From IMG/VR virus record IMGVR_UViG_3300017917_002134, positions 1-42,187 of that record: 42,187 nt of DNA; one strand, given 5' to 3'. The notes beneath the pieces were generated by a model, which saw only the letters and a list, made by a program, of their open reading frames with translations, made no database searches and had not been told where the DNA came from. Within the stretch, counting starts at the first letter, position 1, and each line of letters starts with the position of its first letter. The stretch is from a virus. Below are positions 10,701-25,700 of the stretch, one piece after another. The translations under genes were made by a program, and so were the position numbers.

Positions 10701-13700
10701 AAGCACATAGAGCAGTACAGTTTCACCCAGTAGTTGCACATTTTATGAGATTTTGGTTATGGCTTACGACTGGCATGAACACCCGTGAGTGGGTAGCTGT
10801 ACACCGTAAGCATCACCAAGCTAGCGATACTCCAGCTGATCCACATAGTCCACAGATATATGGAATATGGCGTGTTTTATTTGGAGGTGCGTTTTTGTAT
10901 GTTAAAGCCAAGAAAAACAAATCCTTAGTAACTGATCTAGGACACGGAACACCTAACGATTGGATGGAAGAAAAAGTTTATACTCCCCACCCCTTAGCTG
11001 GAATTCTTTTAATGTTGATCATAGATCTATTGTTCTTTGGTCCAGTTGGGTTAGTAGTGTGGGGAGTTCAAATGCTATGGATACCGTTCTGGGCGGCAGG
11101 AGTTATTAACGGTCTTGCTCATTGGTGGGGATATCGTAACACTGACACTAAGGATACTAGTCGTAATTTAGTACCTTGGGCATTCTGGATTGGAGGTGAA
11201 GAACTACATAACAACCATCATGCAGACGGTGCTAGTCCCAAGTTCAGTCAACGCCGTTGGGAGTTTGACGAAGGTTGGTTCTGGATTAAATTGCTAAGTC
11301 GTTTAAGGCTTGCAAAGATTAGAAACACGCCAACCGTTTAAGGTTGATCCTACCCAATCTTTCCATTCATCTTGTTTGCCTATAATGTAGTAAGGCATAA
11401 ACCACGCTTGGAGCCAGAACCAGGCGTACATATCTAAAATTTGATCAGCAGGATTATTTCTCATGTGCTACGAACTCTCCATTCCAGTTATCTGGTAAGT
11501 CTTGTTGTTTCATAAAGTCACAACGTTCAATCCAGATCTTGTAGTACTTGTCCATCTGTCCGCCAAATGTACCTTTAAGTTTCTTACACATTTCTGCGGC
11601 TTCGTCAAACTTCTTAGATTTATACAAGTCTTGCATTTCATTATATTTGATCAAATCTTTACTCCAGTCTGCTCCGTTGGGACGTAGTGCTGTATAGATT
11701 AAGTCTGCTACCGACTTGCCTTTAGGTTGTAGATTGTCAATACACAAGTAGAAGAAGTCGTCTTTAGTTCTGTTGTAAGTTTCAGCACCAATAATACATA
11801 ACACACCGTATGCTTTACAACGTGCTTCTAAACGTGCGGCTGTCGAAACCATGTCGCCTAGGATGTCGTAACTGTGTCTATCAGTTGAACCCATCTCACC
11901 AATAAAGCCAATGCCTGTGTTACAACCCCAACCCATTGCGGCTGGTGGTAAACCTTGTGCTTCCATTTCTTTTGTGTAAGCGTCAACGGCATCTAACATT
12001 TCAAGACCAACTTTAACGATTGTATGTGCGTGGTTAGGATCATCTATAGGAGCACCGTGTATGTGCATACTAGCATCGCCTACATACTTAATAACCATAC
12101 CTTTGTTGTCCATGATAGGTTTTGAAATAGCATCCATATAACCATTCATGTACTTTGCTAATCCACCTACGTCATCACCGTAGTGTTCGCCAATAGGAGT
12201 AAAACCGCGCAAGTCACTAAACATAACACTTACGTCTTTCCTTACACCACGCTTAATTAATTCTGGATCTTTCTGTAGCATCTCTACTACTTCCGGTGAG
12301 CAATATCCTGCAAACTGTTTCTTAATTGCCTGCTTCTGTAAGAACTCGCTTACAAACTTGACACCATAGGCATGCAAAGCGACCACAAGTAAGCCAACTC
12401 CAAGGGCAGTAGCGTCAAATAGCCATAGAAAATTATTGAACATATACCAAGTGCCGACAGCACTGCCGCCAATAAGTATGATCGTTGTTGCCAAACCCGC
12501 ATATACATACCTCGTTAAAAATATTAATAGAACACCTGCTATTGCTAGTGTTAGTATTTCTACACCATCAGCATAGTCAGGACGTTCAATAACTACACCA
12601 TTAAACATCGTGCCTAGTACTGCGGCCTGGACTGCCTGGGGCCATACACTGCCCATTGCTGTAGGCACAGGGTTACCCAATCCTGCAGCCGCTACACCTA
12701 CGATAACTACAGCACCGCCAAAGTCTTTAGGTAAGTCTGTCATTGGTACTTCTTTTGATTTCTGACTCCAATCAATCCATACTCGACCTAATTGGTCAGT
12801 ACTAATAGGACCAAACGCTGGAATACGCATCTTTTCTACACCGCCTTCAAACAGTTTAATCTGTGTAGTTGAATCGCCTGCGGCAGCTCGTAGTGCTTCC
12901 ATTGCTAGGTTAGGATAAACAACACCGTTTACAGCAATGACTAAAGGCATACGACGAACAACACCATCCACTTCTGGGAATGTATTAACGAATCCTGTGC
13001 CTGCGGCACGTTGTTCTAAAATAGTTTGATTAGCAATTAGGCCGCCCCCTTGCACAATATATCCTGCATGTTCGTCGCCTATAGTTGCTGTGCTCGGTTG
13101 GCGTGGTTTGTTACGACTGGCATCGTGTACAATGTTTGGAAGTATAACAGGAAACTCATTTAGTGTTGCGGCTAATGCGCCATCACCGCCTATGCGATCT
13201 TTCTCAGTCATTAACACATTGAATACAACTAAGCCGGCACCACGTTTGTATAAATCTTCAATAAGGTTAGCATAGACTCGTCGATCAAAAGGCCATTGAC
13301 CGTGCTTATCTAATGCATTTTCATCAATATTAACAGTAACAATATTATTTTCTGTAGGTGCTTTGTTTGTAATTAATGTATCAAAATAGCGTAGTCTTAC
13401 GCTTTCTACAAACGTAGGATCTGCTACACGAATACCTACTAGTAAAACCAATGTAATTAGTGCTGTCCAAGGACTTGTTAGAATCTTTTTCATCATCATA
13501 TATTTAACTAAATACTCAACGGGGAGTAACCAGCCTAAATAGGCTTTATGTATCGTCAACACGGCTTAGCCCGGTACATAAACAAAGAGGTGAGACCATA
13601 ACTTTTTAAAGGAAAATTATGGAACTCTTTACGATCCAAGCCCTATGGGCATTTTTAGCTATCATACTAATAGACATTGTATTAGCCGGAGATAACGCTC

Positions 13701-16700
13701 TTGTTATCGGAATGGCAGCTAATCGACTTCCACCAGAACTACGTAAGAAAGCAATATTTTGGGGCACCTTTGGTGCTATTGCTATTCGCTTTATAAGTGT
13801 TGCCGCACTAACCTACCTACTAATGGTACCAGGACTACGTGCTATAGGCGCCGCCGCACTACTATGGATTGGTTGGAAACTAGCTTTTGATAGTGGAGAA
13901 CATGAAGTTAAAGCGTCAGACACATTCTGGGGTGCTATCTGGACTATCTGTGTAGCAGATGCTGTTATGGGTATAGACAATGCACTAGGTATTGCCGCGG
14001 CCGCACAAGGTAACTGGGTATTAATTATTGCAGGTCTATTAGTTAGTGTACCAATCATCCTGTTTGGTGCAGGCCTTGTTACAAAGATATTAAATCGTTG
14101 GCCGGATTCTATCTTTGTAGGATCTTTTGTACTATTTGCAGTTGCTTTCTTAATGCTAATGAAAGAGCCATTACTAGCAAACTGGTGGGCAGGATTACAA
14201 CCTTGGGTGGCAAAAGTTTTACCTTGGTTAGCCGCACTAGTTATAACGTTTGTTCAATATAACAAAGCTCGACTACATTTACATAAACGATATTTGTTTA
14301 AGTCATAAAAAAAGCCCCGGAAGGGGCTTTTTTGTGAGTGTGTAATTTAGAAGCCTTTAGTTAAACTAACACCGACTGAACTAATGTTAGCGTTATCGCC
14401 TCTTGCTTGCCATCCTACATTAACTCCAACTTTAGTTGTCTTGTCAATGCTATAAGCAAGTCCAGCACCTACACTAGGATTTGTATTTCCATTAGTTGGT
14501 AGTGAACTGCTAAATGTTGACATGCCACCGATTTCACTTGTGCCTGTAAATGTTGCTGACTGTCCTGACAAGTTCTGTGTAATGCCTAAGCTAACATTTC
14601 CTGATAGTTTTTCTGTAAGTTGTTTTGCTACGCTAACTCCTGCAATCGCACTAGTTTGATTTCTCTTAGTGCTGTTTACAGTTAACGGAAATACTGGGCC
14701 TTGTTCTGTAAATCCACCGTAGTTAGATTCAATGTAACGAATACCTGCATATGGTGTTACAGTTACAGTTTCATCAACTGGAATAGCATAGCTAGCCTTA
14801 ACTTGATAAGCCTTGTTATCTACACTCATCTTGCCTACACCGGTCTCTGGACCTTGACGTGTCATAGTCATAGTGCCTTGATTAAACGCCGCACTACCTT
14901 GTACACTTAATTGGTCTTTAGTCCATGTAGCAAATAGACCGTATGCTGGATCGCTAGTTTGACTTACGTTTCCAATAGTTGGATTGTTAAATGGTAAGTT
15001 AGTTGTAACACCTACTCTCCAATTGTCGTTAACTTTCTTAGCAACTGTTAAACCACCGTTGTATAAGTCGCCAGTACCAGCTTTACTCATTCCAGCATTA
15101 ACGCTTACACAAGCACCAGCTTCACCAAATACTGAACAGTCATTGCCTAGCGCATTAGTTACAGGATTAGATTGTAAGTTAATAGCGTTTGACAAGTTTT
15201 TAGCAGTAGCATCAATACTAGATTGTGTAGCACCTGCTGGAGGAGTTACGTATAACTTAACGTCGTTGCCGGAATATTTTAGATAATCGTTTGCACCTGC
15301 AGATGTAAATGAATCATATGTTCCAGTTACTGATCCTGCATTTAATAATGGATACTTGCCGTAGGCTGTAGGACTATTATTAATAGTTAATCCACCACCT
15401 AGCGAGGCAGCGCCTGTTACAACAAACGGTTGATCCATGAACATAACTGTGATGCCCGGGCTAGTCTGTGTATAACCACCTAGTGTACCACCATTGTAAT
15501 TAAATGTTCCGCTATTTGTTACAACACCAGTGTTACCTGTGTTAGTAAATGTACCTGTGTTAGCAATATTCCCTACATTACCACTGTTAGTGTATCCGCC
15601 GTGGTTAGTACCATTGGCCATTGTACCGCTGTTGGTAATAGTGCTGTTTAGTTCGTTTATCCAATTGCCTGTAGTACCTGCATTATTGAATGTGCCTTCA
15701 TTTAACACTTCACCGGTAGTGCCATTGTTAGTAAATGTACCTTGATTAGAATAAACAACTCCAACAGTTCCATTGTTAGTAAATGAGCCAGTGTTCATCA
15801 CTTCGCCGGTTGTGCCAGCATTAATAAATGTACCAGTGTTGTTTACACCTAAAGTATTACCGTTGTTAGTAAATGTACCGCTGTTACTCACAGCCTGAGT
15901 GTTACCATTATTAACGGCTGTGCCACTATTAGTAAAGAACCCAACTACAGCATTTAGGGCATTAGTGAACCAACCGCTATTTGTTACTGCGCCAGTTGTG
16001 TCACTATTGTTAAATGTACCTTGGTTGTCTACTGTTCCTACAGTACTACTGTTTGTAAATGTAGCATCAGCAAGGTTTGTGCCATTGCCCATTGTGCCAG
16101 TATTAGTTATTGTACCGCCGTTAGTCCAATTACCTGTAGTACCGTTATTAATTAGTGTACCACCGTTGGTAAAAGACATTCCAATAGTACCATTGTTAGT
16201 AATAGTACCACCAGCATAGTTGTTTAATGTACCGCTAGTTAGGTTAGCATTATTAACGGCTGTGCCATAGTTGTTAAATGTACCAAATGATCCGCTAGAA
16301 TTATTTGTAAATATTCCGCCGGCGTTGTTTGTTACAGTTCCGGTTAAAGCACCGTTGTTAACAAATGTTCCATTATTGCCAATGGTTCCAGCAATACTTC
16401 CGTTATTTGTAATATTGCCACCTTCAAAGTTAGCAATAGTTCCATCAGTTAAGTTACCATTGTTAATAGCAGTTCCGTAATTACCAAATACCCCAAAGGT
16501 TCCATTTGCGTCATTTGTAAATGTACCTGTAGATAAATTTACAACCGTGCCTGGCAAGTAACCATTGTTGTTAAATGTACCAGAATTTACAATATCGCCG
16601 GTTGTTCCGTTATTAGTAAATGTACCTGTTTCACCGTTAAGTACAGCACCAACAGTTCCGTTATTTGTAACAGTTCCGCTATTGCCAACGGCTCCGGCAG

Positions 16701-19700
16701 TTCCGTTATTGTTGAATGTTCCAAAGTTCCATGTTTCACCAACTAATGTACCAATGTTGTTTAATGTTGCTTGATTTCCAACTAGAGTCACACCAGTGTA
16801 GGTATTGTTGCCTGATAATGTCTGTGTACCGTTCTCAATAGCAACACCGCCTGTTCCAGAAATAGTTCCGCTGTAAATGTTATTATTTCCGTTAGTAATT
16901 GACAGATAGTTGTCACCTAATAAAACACTGCCATTGCCAGATATAGAATTTACAGTTGAATAATAGAAGGTCATGTCTCCTACAGTTTCACTATTCTGTG
17001 TATTGGCAGAAATATCAAGAGTACCGTTATTAACTAAATTACCAACAGTTCCGCCGTTGTAGTTAAGTGTTCCGTTATTAGTAACATCCGCTAATGTTCC
17101 ACTATTGTTTAGTGTACCGTTGTTAGTGTATAGACCTTGTACAACACCAGTAGCATTGTTGTTAAATGTGCTGTTAGTTGTAACTGTGCCAGACACTGTA
17201 CCATCATTGTGGAATGTACCGTGTGCTTCTGTGTTGTTAATAGCGCCAATAGTTCCGCTGTTAATTACAGTTCCGCCGTTGTATGTAACGGTATTGATTG
17301 TGCCATTATTAACTACCCAAAAGTTATTGTAGCCTAGTTCGTTGATTGTACCACCGGCATTGTTGTTTAATACACCTGCGTTATTAAATGTAGCAACATC
17401 GCCTGTGTTAGTAAATGTGCCAAAGTTAGTAACATTGCCTGTAGTACCGCTGTTGGCAAATGAACTCCAGTTAGTAACATTACCTACTGTGCCGCTGTTT
17501 ACTAAAGAAGCAGTATTTCCGTCACCGTTGAATCCGTTGGTAACATTGCCTGTTGTACCAGAGTTTGTAAATGAACCCAAGTTAGTCACTGTGCCAGCAA
17601 TAGTACCTGTGTTAGTTAGACTAGCACCGCTGTTGATTGTAGTTGTACCTGTATAGGTATTAACTGCGGAGAATGTTACGCCACCTCCTGTTCCACTGTT
17701 GGAAATAGTAACACCACCTGTTCCTGAAATAACTCCGCTAAAGTCAACTGTATTACCATTTTGATCTACAGTCATTCCGTTAGCATCTGCGACAAATGTA
17801 TTTGTTAGTGTAACACCACTAGTAGCCATTTGAATAATACCACCGTTGACTGTAACGTTGGTTGCTAGGTTACTGGTGTCAACTGTTGTGCCAGAATTAA
17901 CTGTTGAAACAGTTGTGGGTGTTGTTGGAGTTGTTGGCGTAGACGGTGCTGAAGGTGCTGTTGAGTTGTTAGGAGCAACTGCGCCAAATGGCTGTCCGTT
18001 TAGTGTTGTAGTACCTTGTACTTCGTCAATGTATAACACAGGACTTAGTGCTTGGTCACCTAGGTTGAACACACCAAAGCCTAATGTATATGTGCCGTCT
18101 ACCGAAACTTGGAATGTAGCAACCTGCCAACCTGTAGCACCATAACTACCAGTTGAGTAGTCACCTGTACCAGGGTTAGTAAATCCTAGTAAGGCATATT
18201 GTTGTTGATAGTTATTAACTGTAGCAACGTTTGTGCCGTTCTGTGTTAGTGTAGCAATACTCCCATCGTTAAACGGAACATAGTCTACTGAAATGTATTG
18301 CCAAGCCAGAGTAAATGTCTGTCCTGCTGTAAGTGTAACTTCTTTAGTTACCCAACCTGCTGTAGTAGGATTAGGATTACCACCACCTGTTTGAGCCTGT
18401 TGTTGTAATAATGTTGTAATTGCCGTTGAACTAGAACTTGTTAGTCCTAGTGCTGATGTCATTTGATTAAATGTACCACTTTGAATCTGTAACTGTCCCA
18501 TGTAATTGCCATAAGGACTAATTACCCATGTGTTTTGACCTGCTTGTGTTGTTGTACTGCCCACTGCTGATAGAGTAGTACTGGTCCAGCCAGTAGTAGT
18601 TCCATCTTCAAAGCCCAAGTTTTGTGCGTATGATGACGCAGAAAACACAGCCGCAACTGCGGCCGCAATTATAGTTTTTTTCATACCGATTCGCTCCCGG
18701 TTATCATTTATTTAAAGAAAGTTTGTTCTAGATTAAACTTGTAGTTTACTGCTGGTTTATAGTTACTACAGAGGTACTGCCTTTATTGACGTTTTGAATA
18801 ATCTGCTGTCCTCCTTGATTAAGATTAAGTGTAGCATTACGATCTGTGCTAAAAGTAACTGTAGCATTATGACTACCTGCTTTGTATAATGTTACTTGTG
18901 TTTGATCTTCATTGAAGTAATGAAGTAGGCCCATAGCCTTGTTTGCAGAGTAGTTTGGTAGTATAGGATTGTCTAGGTCATTACCTAGCATAGCGGCGTT
19001 CTGTCTGTCTAGTTCGTTTTGAGCGTAAAAGTCTAACAAGTCTGCATTAAGATCGTTACGATCTAATGCGTTTTGTTTGTCTAAATCACTTTTATCTAAT
19101 GCTGTAAATTTTAGTAAGTCAACATCTAACTCGTTTTTATCTAAAATAGATTTTTCTTTCTTAACTCCAGCAGTAGTTTCGTCTTTGATTTCTGGTGGTT
19201 TACTAATAATCAATAGGTTATTAATATTAGCTTGATCAATTTTTACCACTGTTGGCTCACTAGGTGGAGCATACGCACTGTTGACTAAAGTAGCTTGGTA
19301 AGGAACATCAAGCAACACTACACCTGCATAAGTGCTAACTTCAATAGCACCAGTAACACAACCTTTATCGTCGCAACTAGGAAGAAGCATTACTAAACTT
19401 CTCCCTAGTTCATCTACGGTCATTGAAAAATCTGTACCTCGAACGGCAATACTAGCTGTTGGTGTCTTGATCGCTACCTGCTGGGGATTGTTTTTAGCAA
19501 TCTGCCCACTAGCATAACGAGCTGTTCCCAGCGCCATCTTCATTCCTAGTTTGCCTGCGCCTTTTTTTGGATCATAAACAAAGTCATCTATGATAATTTT
19601 ACTGTGCTCTGTGAGTTTAACTGTGGTCTTATCGTCAAAAGTAAGTTGTGCTTTAGCCCTAGCCGTACTAACAGTGTCATTCATTTTGACTTCTGCGTTC

Positions 19701-22700
19701 AGTCTAGACTCAATACTCTTCTTATCACGTATGATTTCAGTTGGGCCAGTTTGTTCAGTTACTTTACCTACGGCCCAACTATTAATCGGACTGATTGACA
19801 GAAATAGTATTATTGCTGCCGGTATGAGTAATTGTTGCACTCTTAGCCAAGCCTCCGCTCTGTACTAACGATACGTTGTTTGTACCGCCATCAACTGTAA
19901 TGTTACCAGTGTGTGCGCCAGCACCAGAAGTTGTGTGGCTTACAACGTTAGAATTGCCTGTTATGTTAATAATACTAGACAATCCATTACCTGAAATATT
20001 TTGTGTAGTAGTGTTTCCGTTACCATTAATATTAGAGGTAATTGTTGTAGCCGCACAGTTAGCTGAAGTAGCATTACTACAGTTAATAGTCTGTAAGTTA
20101 GAACTACCGTCTGCTGTTGCTGTTACTGTTACACCTGTTCCAACTCCACCTACGTTACTAGTACCAACACTTAAACGTAATGTGTTGCTAGCACCAATCT
20201 GATTAACAGTTACTATGTTGCCGTCGCCGCCAATAAATGCAGGGCTGTTGATGTCAACACCCTCAACTTTGTTGCCAGCACCAGTTTGGTTGATAGTTAC
20301 GGTAGTATTATCGCCAATTTGTTCCATGTAAACGTCGTTGGCGTGTACTCCACTTCCCCAAAACATAGCACTTGCTACAAATGCCATTAGTTTTATATCT
20401 TTTTTAAACATCTTAATCGCTCCTTGGTACTTTTATTATTATTGTTGTACCTTAATAAATTTACTCGCTACCCATCCTTCTTTGTTTTCAAATCTAACAA
20501 GGTAAAAATCTTTATCTTGTTTTACAACTTCTACTACTGTGCCTGGCCTCAAATTTACAATCTTTTCACTATGAAAGTCTACTCCTGCTCTCATATTACA
20601 CCAATCTAAGATTCGTCCTTGTGTTTGTTTTTTAGGTATTGGTGTATCATTTTTGTTTGCTCCATCAGCTTTTCCGACATCGGGCTTTGATGTTGCGGTT
20701 GAGGCTTCGGGGGCTGTTTTTGGTGCGGGGTTCTCTTGTACCAACTCATTTTTTATTACCTCCGTTTGTTTAACAGGCTCTATCTTAGGTGATAGTTCTG
20801 CTCCCTGTTTTTTAAATCTCCAAAGGCCTCGCTTTTGGCCTTCTTGAATCATCTCGTAAACGGCCTGTTCAATAGCTACTCGAACAGCATAGGTTGTTGG
20901 CTCATTGAGTGCCGAACCGTTTTCTAACTCTAGTGCTTTAGTTCCTGCATCAACAAAACGTAGAACACCTACGTTGTGTTGTGTGCTGTAGATTGTTTTG
21001 CTAACTGCTGTATTGAGTAAAACTTCACCACTGTTAACGCTAACTAGTCTCATGCTAATTACAATCTCATCCACGCGATACTGCTGACTTCCGCCAATAC
21101 CTAAGAAACGAGCACCGTTACCTCCTGAGCGTATGTTTGAATCGTAACCAATAATACCGCCTTCAATCATAACGCCTGCTACAGTCATTGGTTTAAGGGG
21201 TTTAGCGTCTTTGCCCTCATAAACTTCCCGTTGGTTGCGAATCAATTGGCGTTCTTTTACAAGATTATCAAGGCCAACACGTTCTACCACCCTAAACCAA
21301 TTCTTTGCATCCTGAAGTGATTTAATAAGGAATACTTCAGAACCCTGTGTTACTGCTTTTGAGAACACAGCTAATCTGTCGTTAGGTTTCATTTGGCCTG
21401 TTTTATCTGTAAACCCGTAAACTGCTATAGTTATAGGAGGCCCATCTAAATCAGGTAATGAATCTAATAAATTCTTACGAGGCTGTAATGCCACAGGATC
21501 TTCTTGAGCAAGATCCATATGAATGTTAGCACAGCCAGTTAGAGCTGTTGCTATGGCTAATGATATAAGTAACTTTTTCATTAGAATGCAAAGCTCGCTA
21601 TTGGAACAACAATCTCTGTTCGACTGCCGTTAGGTTCTATAATTGTCAAAGTAACATCAGTACCAGTTTTTACCCAACTGATATTAGTACCTTGAAAGTT
21701 CATATTGCCACTGCTTCCACTGCCTTCTGCAAACATACTATCTGCTAATTGCTTAGATAGTTGTGCGTAGATACGTGCTTCTACGTTGACAAGAAATTTG
21801 GCTAAGTTTGTGTTTTTCTTATCAGACTCTGCTTTGGCTATTGCTGCCTGCTCTTGAGCCTTAATGTCTTTCTTTTTGTTCTCTTCTAATTGATATATTG
21901 AAAGAACGTGTTGACTGAATCCATTGCCTGGTATAAAGGCTGGACTTTGAAAATTATGAACTAGCTCTGCTTGAGCTATACTACTCGCAGAGACTAGTGA
22001 CAATACCACTAATACTCTTTTAAACATGATTCGCCCCCGATAATCGGTATTATTATTTACAAATACCGGGAAGCGAATTAAGTAGCAATATTATTTTGGA
22101 ATGCCTGCGTTCTTCTTAACTGTGTCTAGTTCGTCTGGTTGCTGTGCAGGAGTTGGTTGAGGTTGTTGTTGAACTGGAGGTTGTACTGCTGGTTGTTGGT
22201 TAGGTTGTTGTACTGCTGGTTGTTGTACTGCTGGTTGAGCTTTGTTAGCGGCAAGCGTTGCTTCTTTAACTAAGTCAAGCAAACTATCAAGTTCAAAAAT
22301 GTGTGTTAATCGACCAGTTGAGTTAACTTGTAATCTAGCATGAAATAAAGACTTACCTGTTTTCTTATCCATGATGTATAAGTATGGCCAAGTCTTCATT
22401 TCTAATCTAACATCTAAGTCAACAAACTTTGCTAGGTTGTTAATTAGTTGAGGATTTAACTTATAGTATGTTCCGTTAGCATCAAAGTTAACATATACTA
22501 ATCTTTGGTCGCCGGCGATTGACTTTTTAAGGTTAGCAATAACTGTATGGATAAATGTAGCCTCGCCTTTGTCAGTTAATGTGGAGATAGCACGATCTAA
22601 TGTTTTTGCGGCTTGTGTGTATAATTTTACGACTGCTTTTACACGTTTTTCAAAGTCTAAATCGTTTTTAAACTTTGCGGCGGCCATTGCTTCTCTAGCA

Positions 22701-25700
22701 TCTTCGATACTTAAACCTAAAATATTAAAGAATTTAATGTTTCCTGCTTCGTTTAAACCACTGGCTTGATCGTACTTAGAACTACCAGCTTTAATGCTCA
22801 TGCTCAAATGTCCTAATGGACGAACATTACCTTGCTGGTCAGTGTATGTTGTTTCAACGTCAGTTTTCTTACCTTCTAAACCCTTAACAGCAATATCAAC
22901 AGGATCACGCTTTTGATTGTTAGCAAAGAATCTACTGTACTTTGCTAAATCAGGCTCGTTGTTTACATAGTTAATAATACTTGTTAATCTGCCTCTTGCG
23001 TCCTTATCATCTGAGTGCATTTGTACTACACGTTGGAAAGGTGCTCGAGCAAGGTTAATTTCTAAGCTAATTTTGTCTTTAACTGAACCAGTTAAGTCTG
23101 GTACATTTTTAACTAAACTTCCAGAAAGACTAATCTTTTTGCCATCAGCTACTTCTTGCGAATTTGTGCCAACTTTAGCTAAGTTAGCAATAACGTCTTC
23201 TGCTGTAATTGTGTCGCGCTTTCTTGTTGTTAATTTTGTAAAGATTGCGGCGGCCTTCATTGCTTCAACAACTTCGCCAATTCCTGATTTGATAACACCG
23301 TCAGTTTTCTGATCACCAATAACTCCGCCCTTACCGCCAAATTCGGCTGTTTTAAAGATATTAGTTAGTTTAACACCGCCAATTTCTCGTGGAATATAGT
23401 CTTTAACATCTTGGCTAGTTCCGCCGGCACTATAGTAAGATCTTAGACTCTTAAGATATTTAATCTCTGCAGGTTTGGCTTTAATTATCTCTTGTGTTCC
23501 GTCTGCCATAGTGAATGGCTGACCTTTTTCAAGCATATAGATCAAGGCATCAAGACGGGTTTCTTGATAAAAGTCTCTGGGTTTTAGAGTTGCTTCTGAA
23601 AGTACATCGTTAATTCGCATAGTACAATATTTATGCGATTTCTGGGAAGAGACATTCCTGGATGAAAACTCTTACATCTTCTTCACTAAGACCTAGACTA
23701 ACCATAACACGCGGCGTATGTGGGTTTTGCTTCTGATTTTGAGCATAATAGTTCTGTTCAAATGTATTATCTGCTACTTTATTATTTGTTTCACCTACTG
23801 TTTCTAAGTAGTGTGCTAGAGTAGTTTTAGCAAGATTAGTAATTTGTTCTAATTCTTGCTCATCGCTAACATTGCCTGCGGCAACCATATGTTTAGTAAA
23901 AATACGTTGAGCCCAGTCTGGGAGTGCTCTTTCTTTGCGCCATTCTAGTTTGTTTACTTCGTTTCCAAACCACTCAATCATAGGATGGTTTTTATCAGAT
24001 GTAGGACTGTAATCATGGAAACAGCCTGTGATTTTGTTTTTGCCGGCAATAACATCAAACCCGTAGATAGGAGCAGGATTATGCGTATGCGGGAAGATGC
24101 AACAGTGCATCATCCATAGCCCTTTTGTTTCACGTGCATCTACAACATCAACGTGAGCTCGGCGATAGGCATCGCTAGTCCATACACGGTTAACCCAGCC
24201 AGGCTGATTAAAACGACTCATCCCGGGTTCTTGTACTTCTACGCCAGTTTGATTAAAACCCTCTTCTAATAGATGTTGTATTTCTATTAGAGTATCCCAG
24301 ACTTTACTCATAATCTTTTACAATGTCCATCATTTGGTCGAAGAACTTGGCTGCAAAATCAAAACAGATTTTTGCTTCATCTGCTAAACTATCATCAAGT
24401 TTAGATCTAATTGCTTCTTTAATTGCCTCAGGATTATCGCCAAACTGATAATACTTGCCGCTTCCTGGCACACGTTTAGCAATCATTTGTCCGCCGCTAA
24501 GATCACCCATATGGCGTACATAAATGTGTGCCAATAGCTTTTTTGGATCGTCTTTGATACTTAGGATATATTTGATGTATTCGTCAACAACCGGACACAT
24601 TTTAGGCTGTTCTGGATTGTCTGCACCCCATAGCTCTATGTAATCCGAAAGTATGGCAGGTGCTCTCCTTATTTCAGGGAGTCCGCTAAAGAGGCCATGA
24701 GGCATAGCACATACCTCTAGAATTTCATACATTGGGTGTTGATTTTTTAAATAAGTTGCGTATAGTTTTGGATTTACATTTCCAGAAAACAATACCTTAA
24801 CAAAAGGCCGAGTTTCGGCCCTTCGATGTTGTTCATGTGTAAGCTCTTTTAAGCTCATTCTTCCTCCAATTTAAGTTGAAGAGGAAACCCATTAGCTCTA
24901 GCCTGTGTAGTAGCTTCAACTGCTTTAGCTTCTGCAATTTCAAAACTATAGACACCTGCAACTCCTGATCCAGTTTCGTGAACTTGGATAGTTATTTCTT
25001 TTGAGCTTTCGATAGTATGTTTGAAAATGTCAATAAGAATTGAAATTACAAACTCCATAGGAGTTGTGTCGTCATTAAGTAAAATTACCTTCCAGTTCTT
25101 TGGCTCGGAAACTTTTACTTTAATCTTTTCATCAAGTTGAATGTCGGTGCTAGGCATTTTCTTCTCTTAGTTATTGGGGGAGTTTCCTCCCCCGGGTTTC
25201 AAAACTTATTTAATCTCGATTTGACGAGGCTTCAGTGCTTCTGGAATAATACGCTCAATTCGGACTTTGAGCATACCGTCCTTAATTTCTGCACCAACTA
25301 CATTCATAAACTCTGCTAGAGTAAATGTTTGTTCAAAGTCACGAGCGGCAAGTCCTCTGTGTAGATATTCTTTTTGCTCTGACTCTGTTACCATATTCTT
25401 ACCTGTAATAGTAAGTTGGTCTTGGTCAACTGAAACAGTGATTTCTTCTTTTAGAAAACCTGCAACTGCTACTTCAATCCCATATTCTTTTTCGTTATAC
25501 TTAACGATATTGTATGGAGGATAGTTGCTATGGCGTGATTCAAAGAATCGATCGTTAAAAATACGGTCAAAGCCAACTAGTGCTCTATTTAGGTTTGCTA
25601 ATGCTTGTGCATCAATAGTTCTTAATTGTGTACTCATTTTATTTCTCCTTTAATAAGCAAGAACTTTGTGGGGCCCACTTAGGCACCCCACGTTTTTATT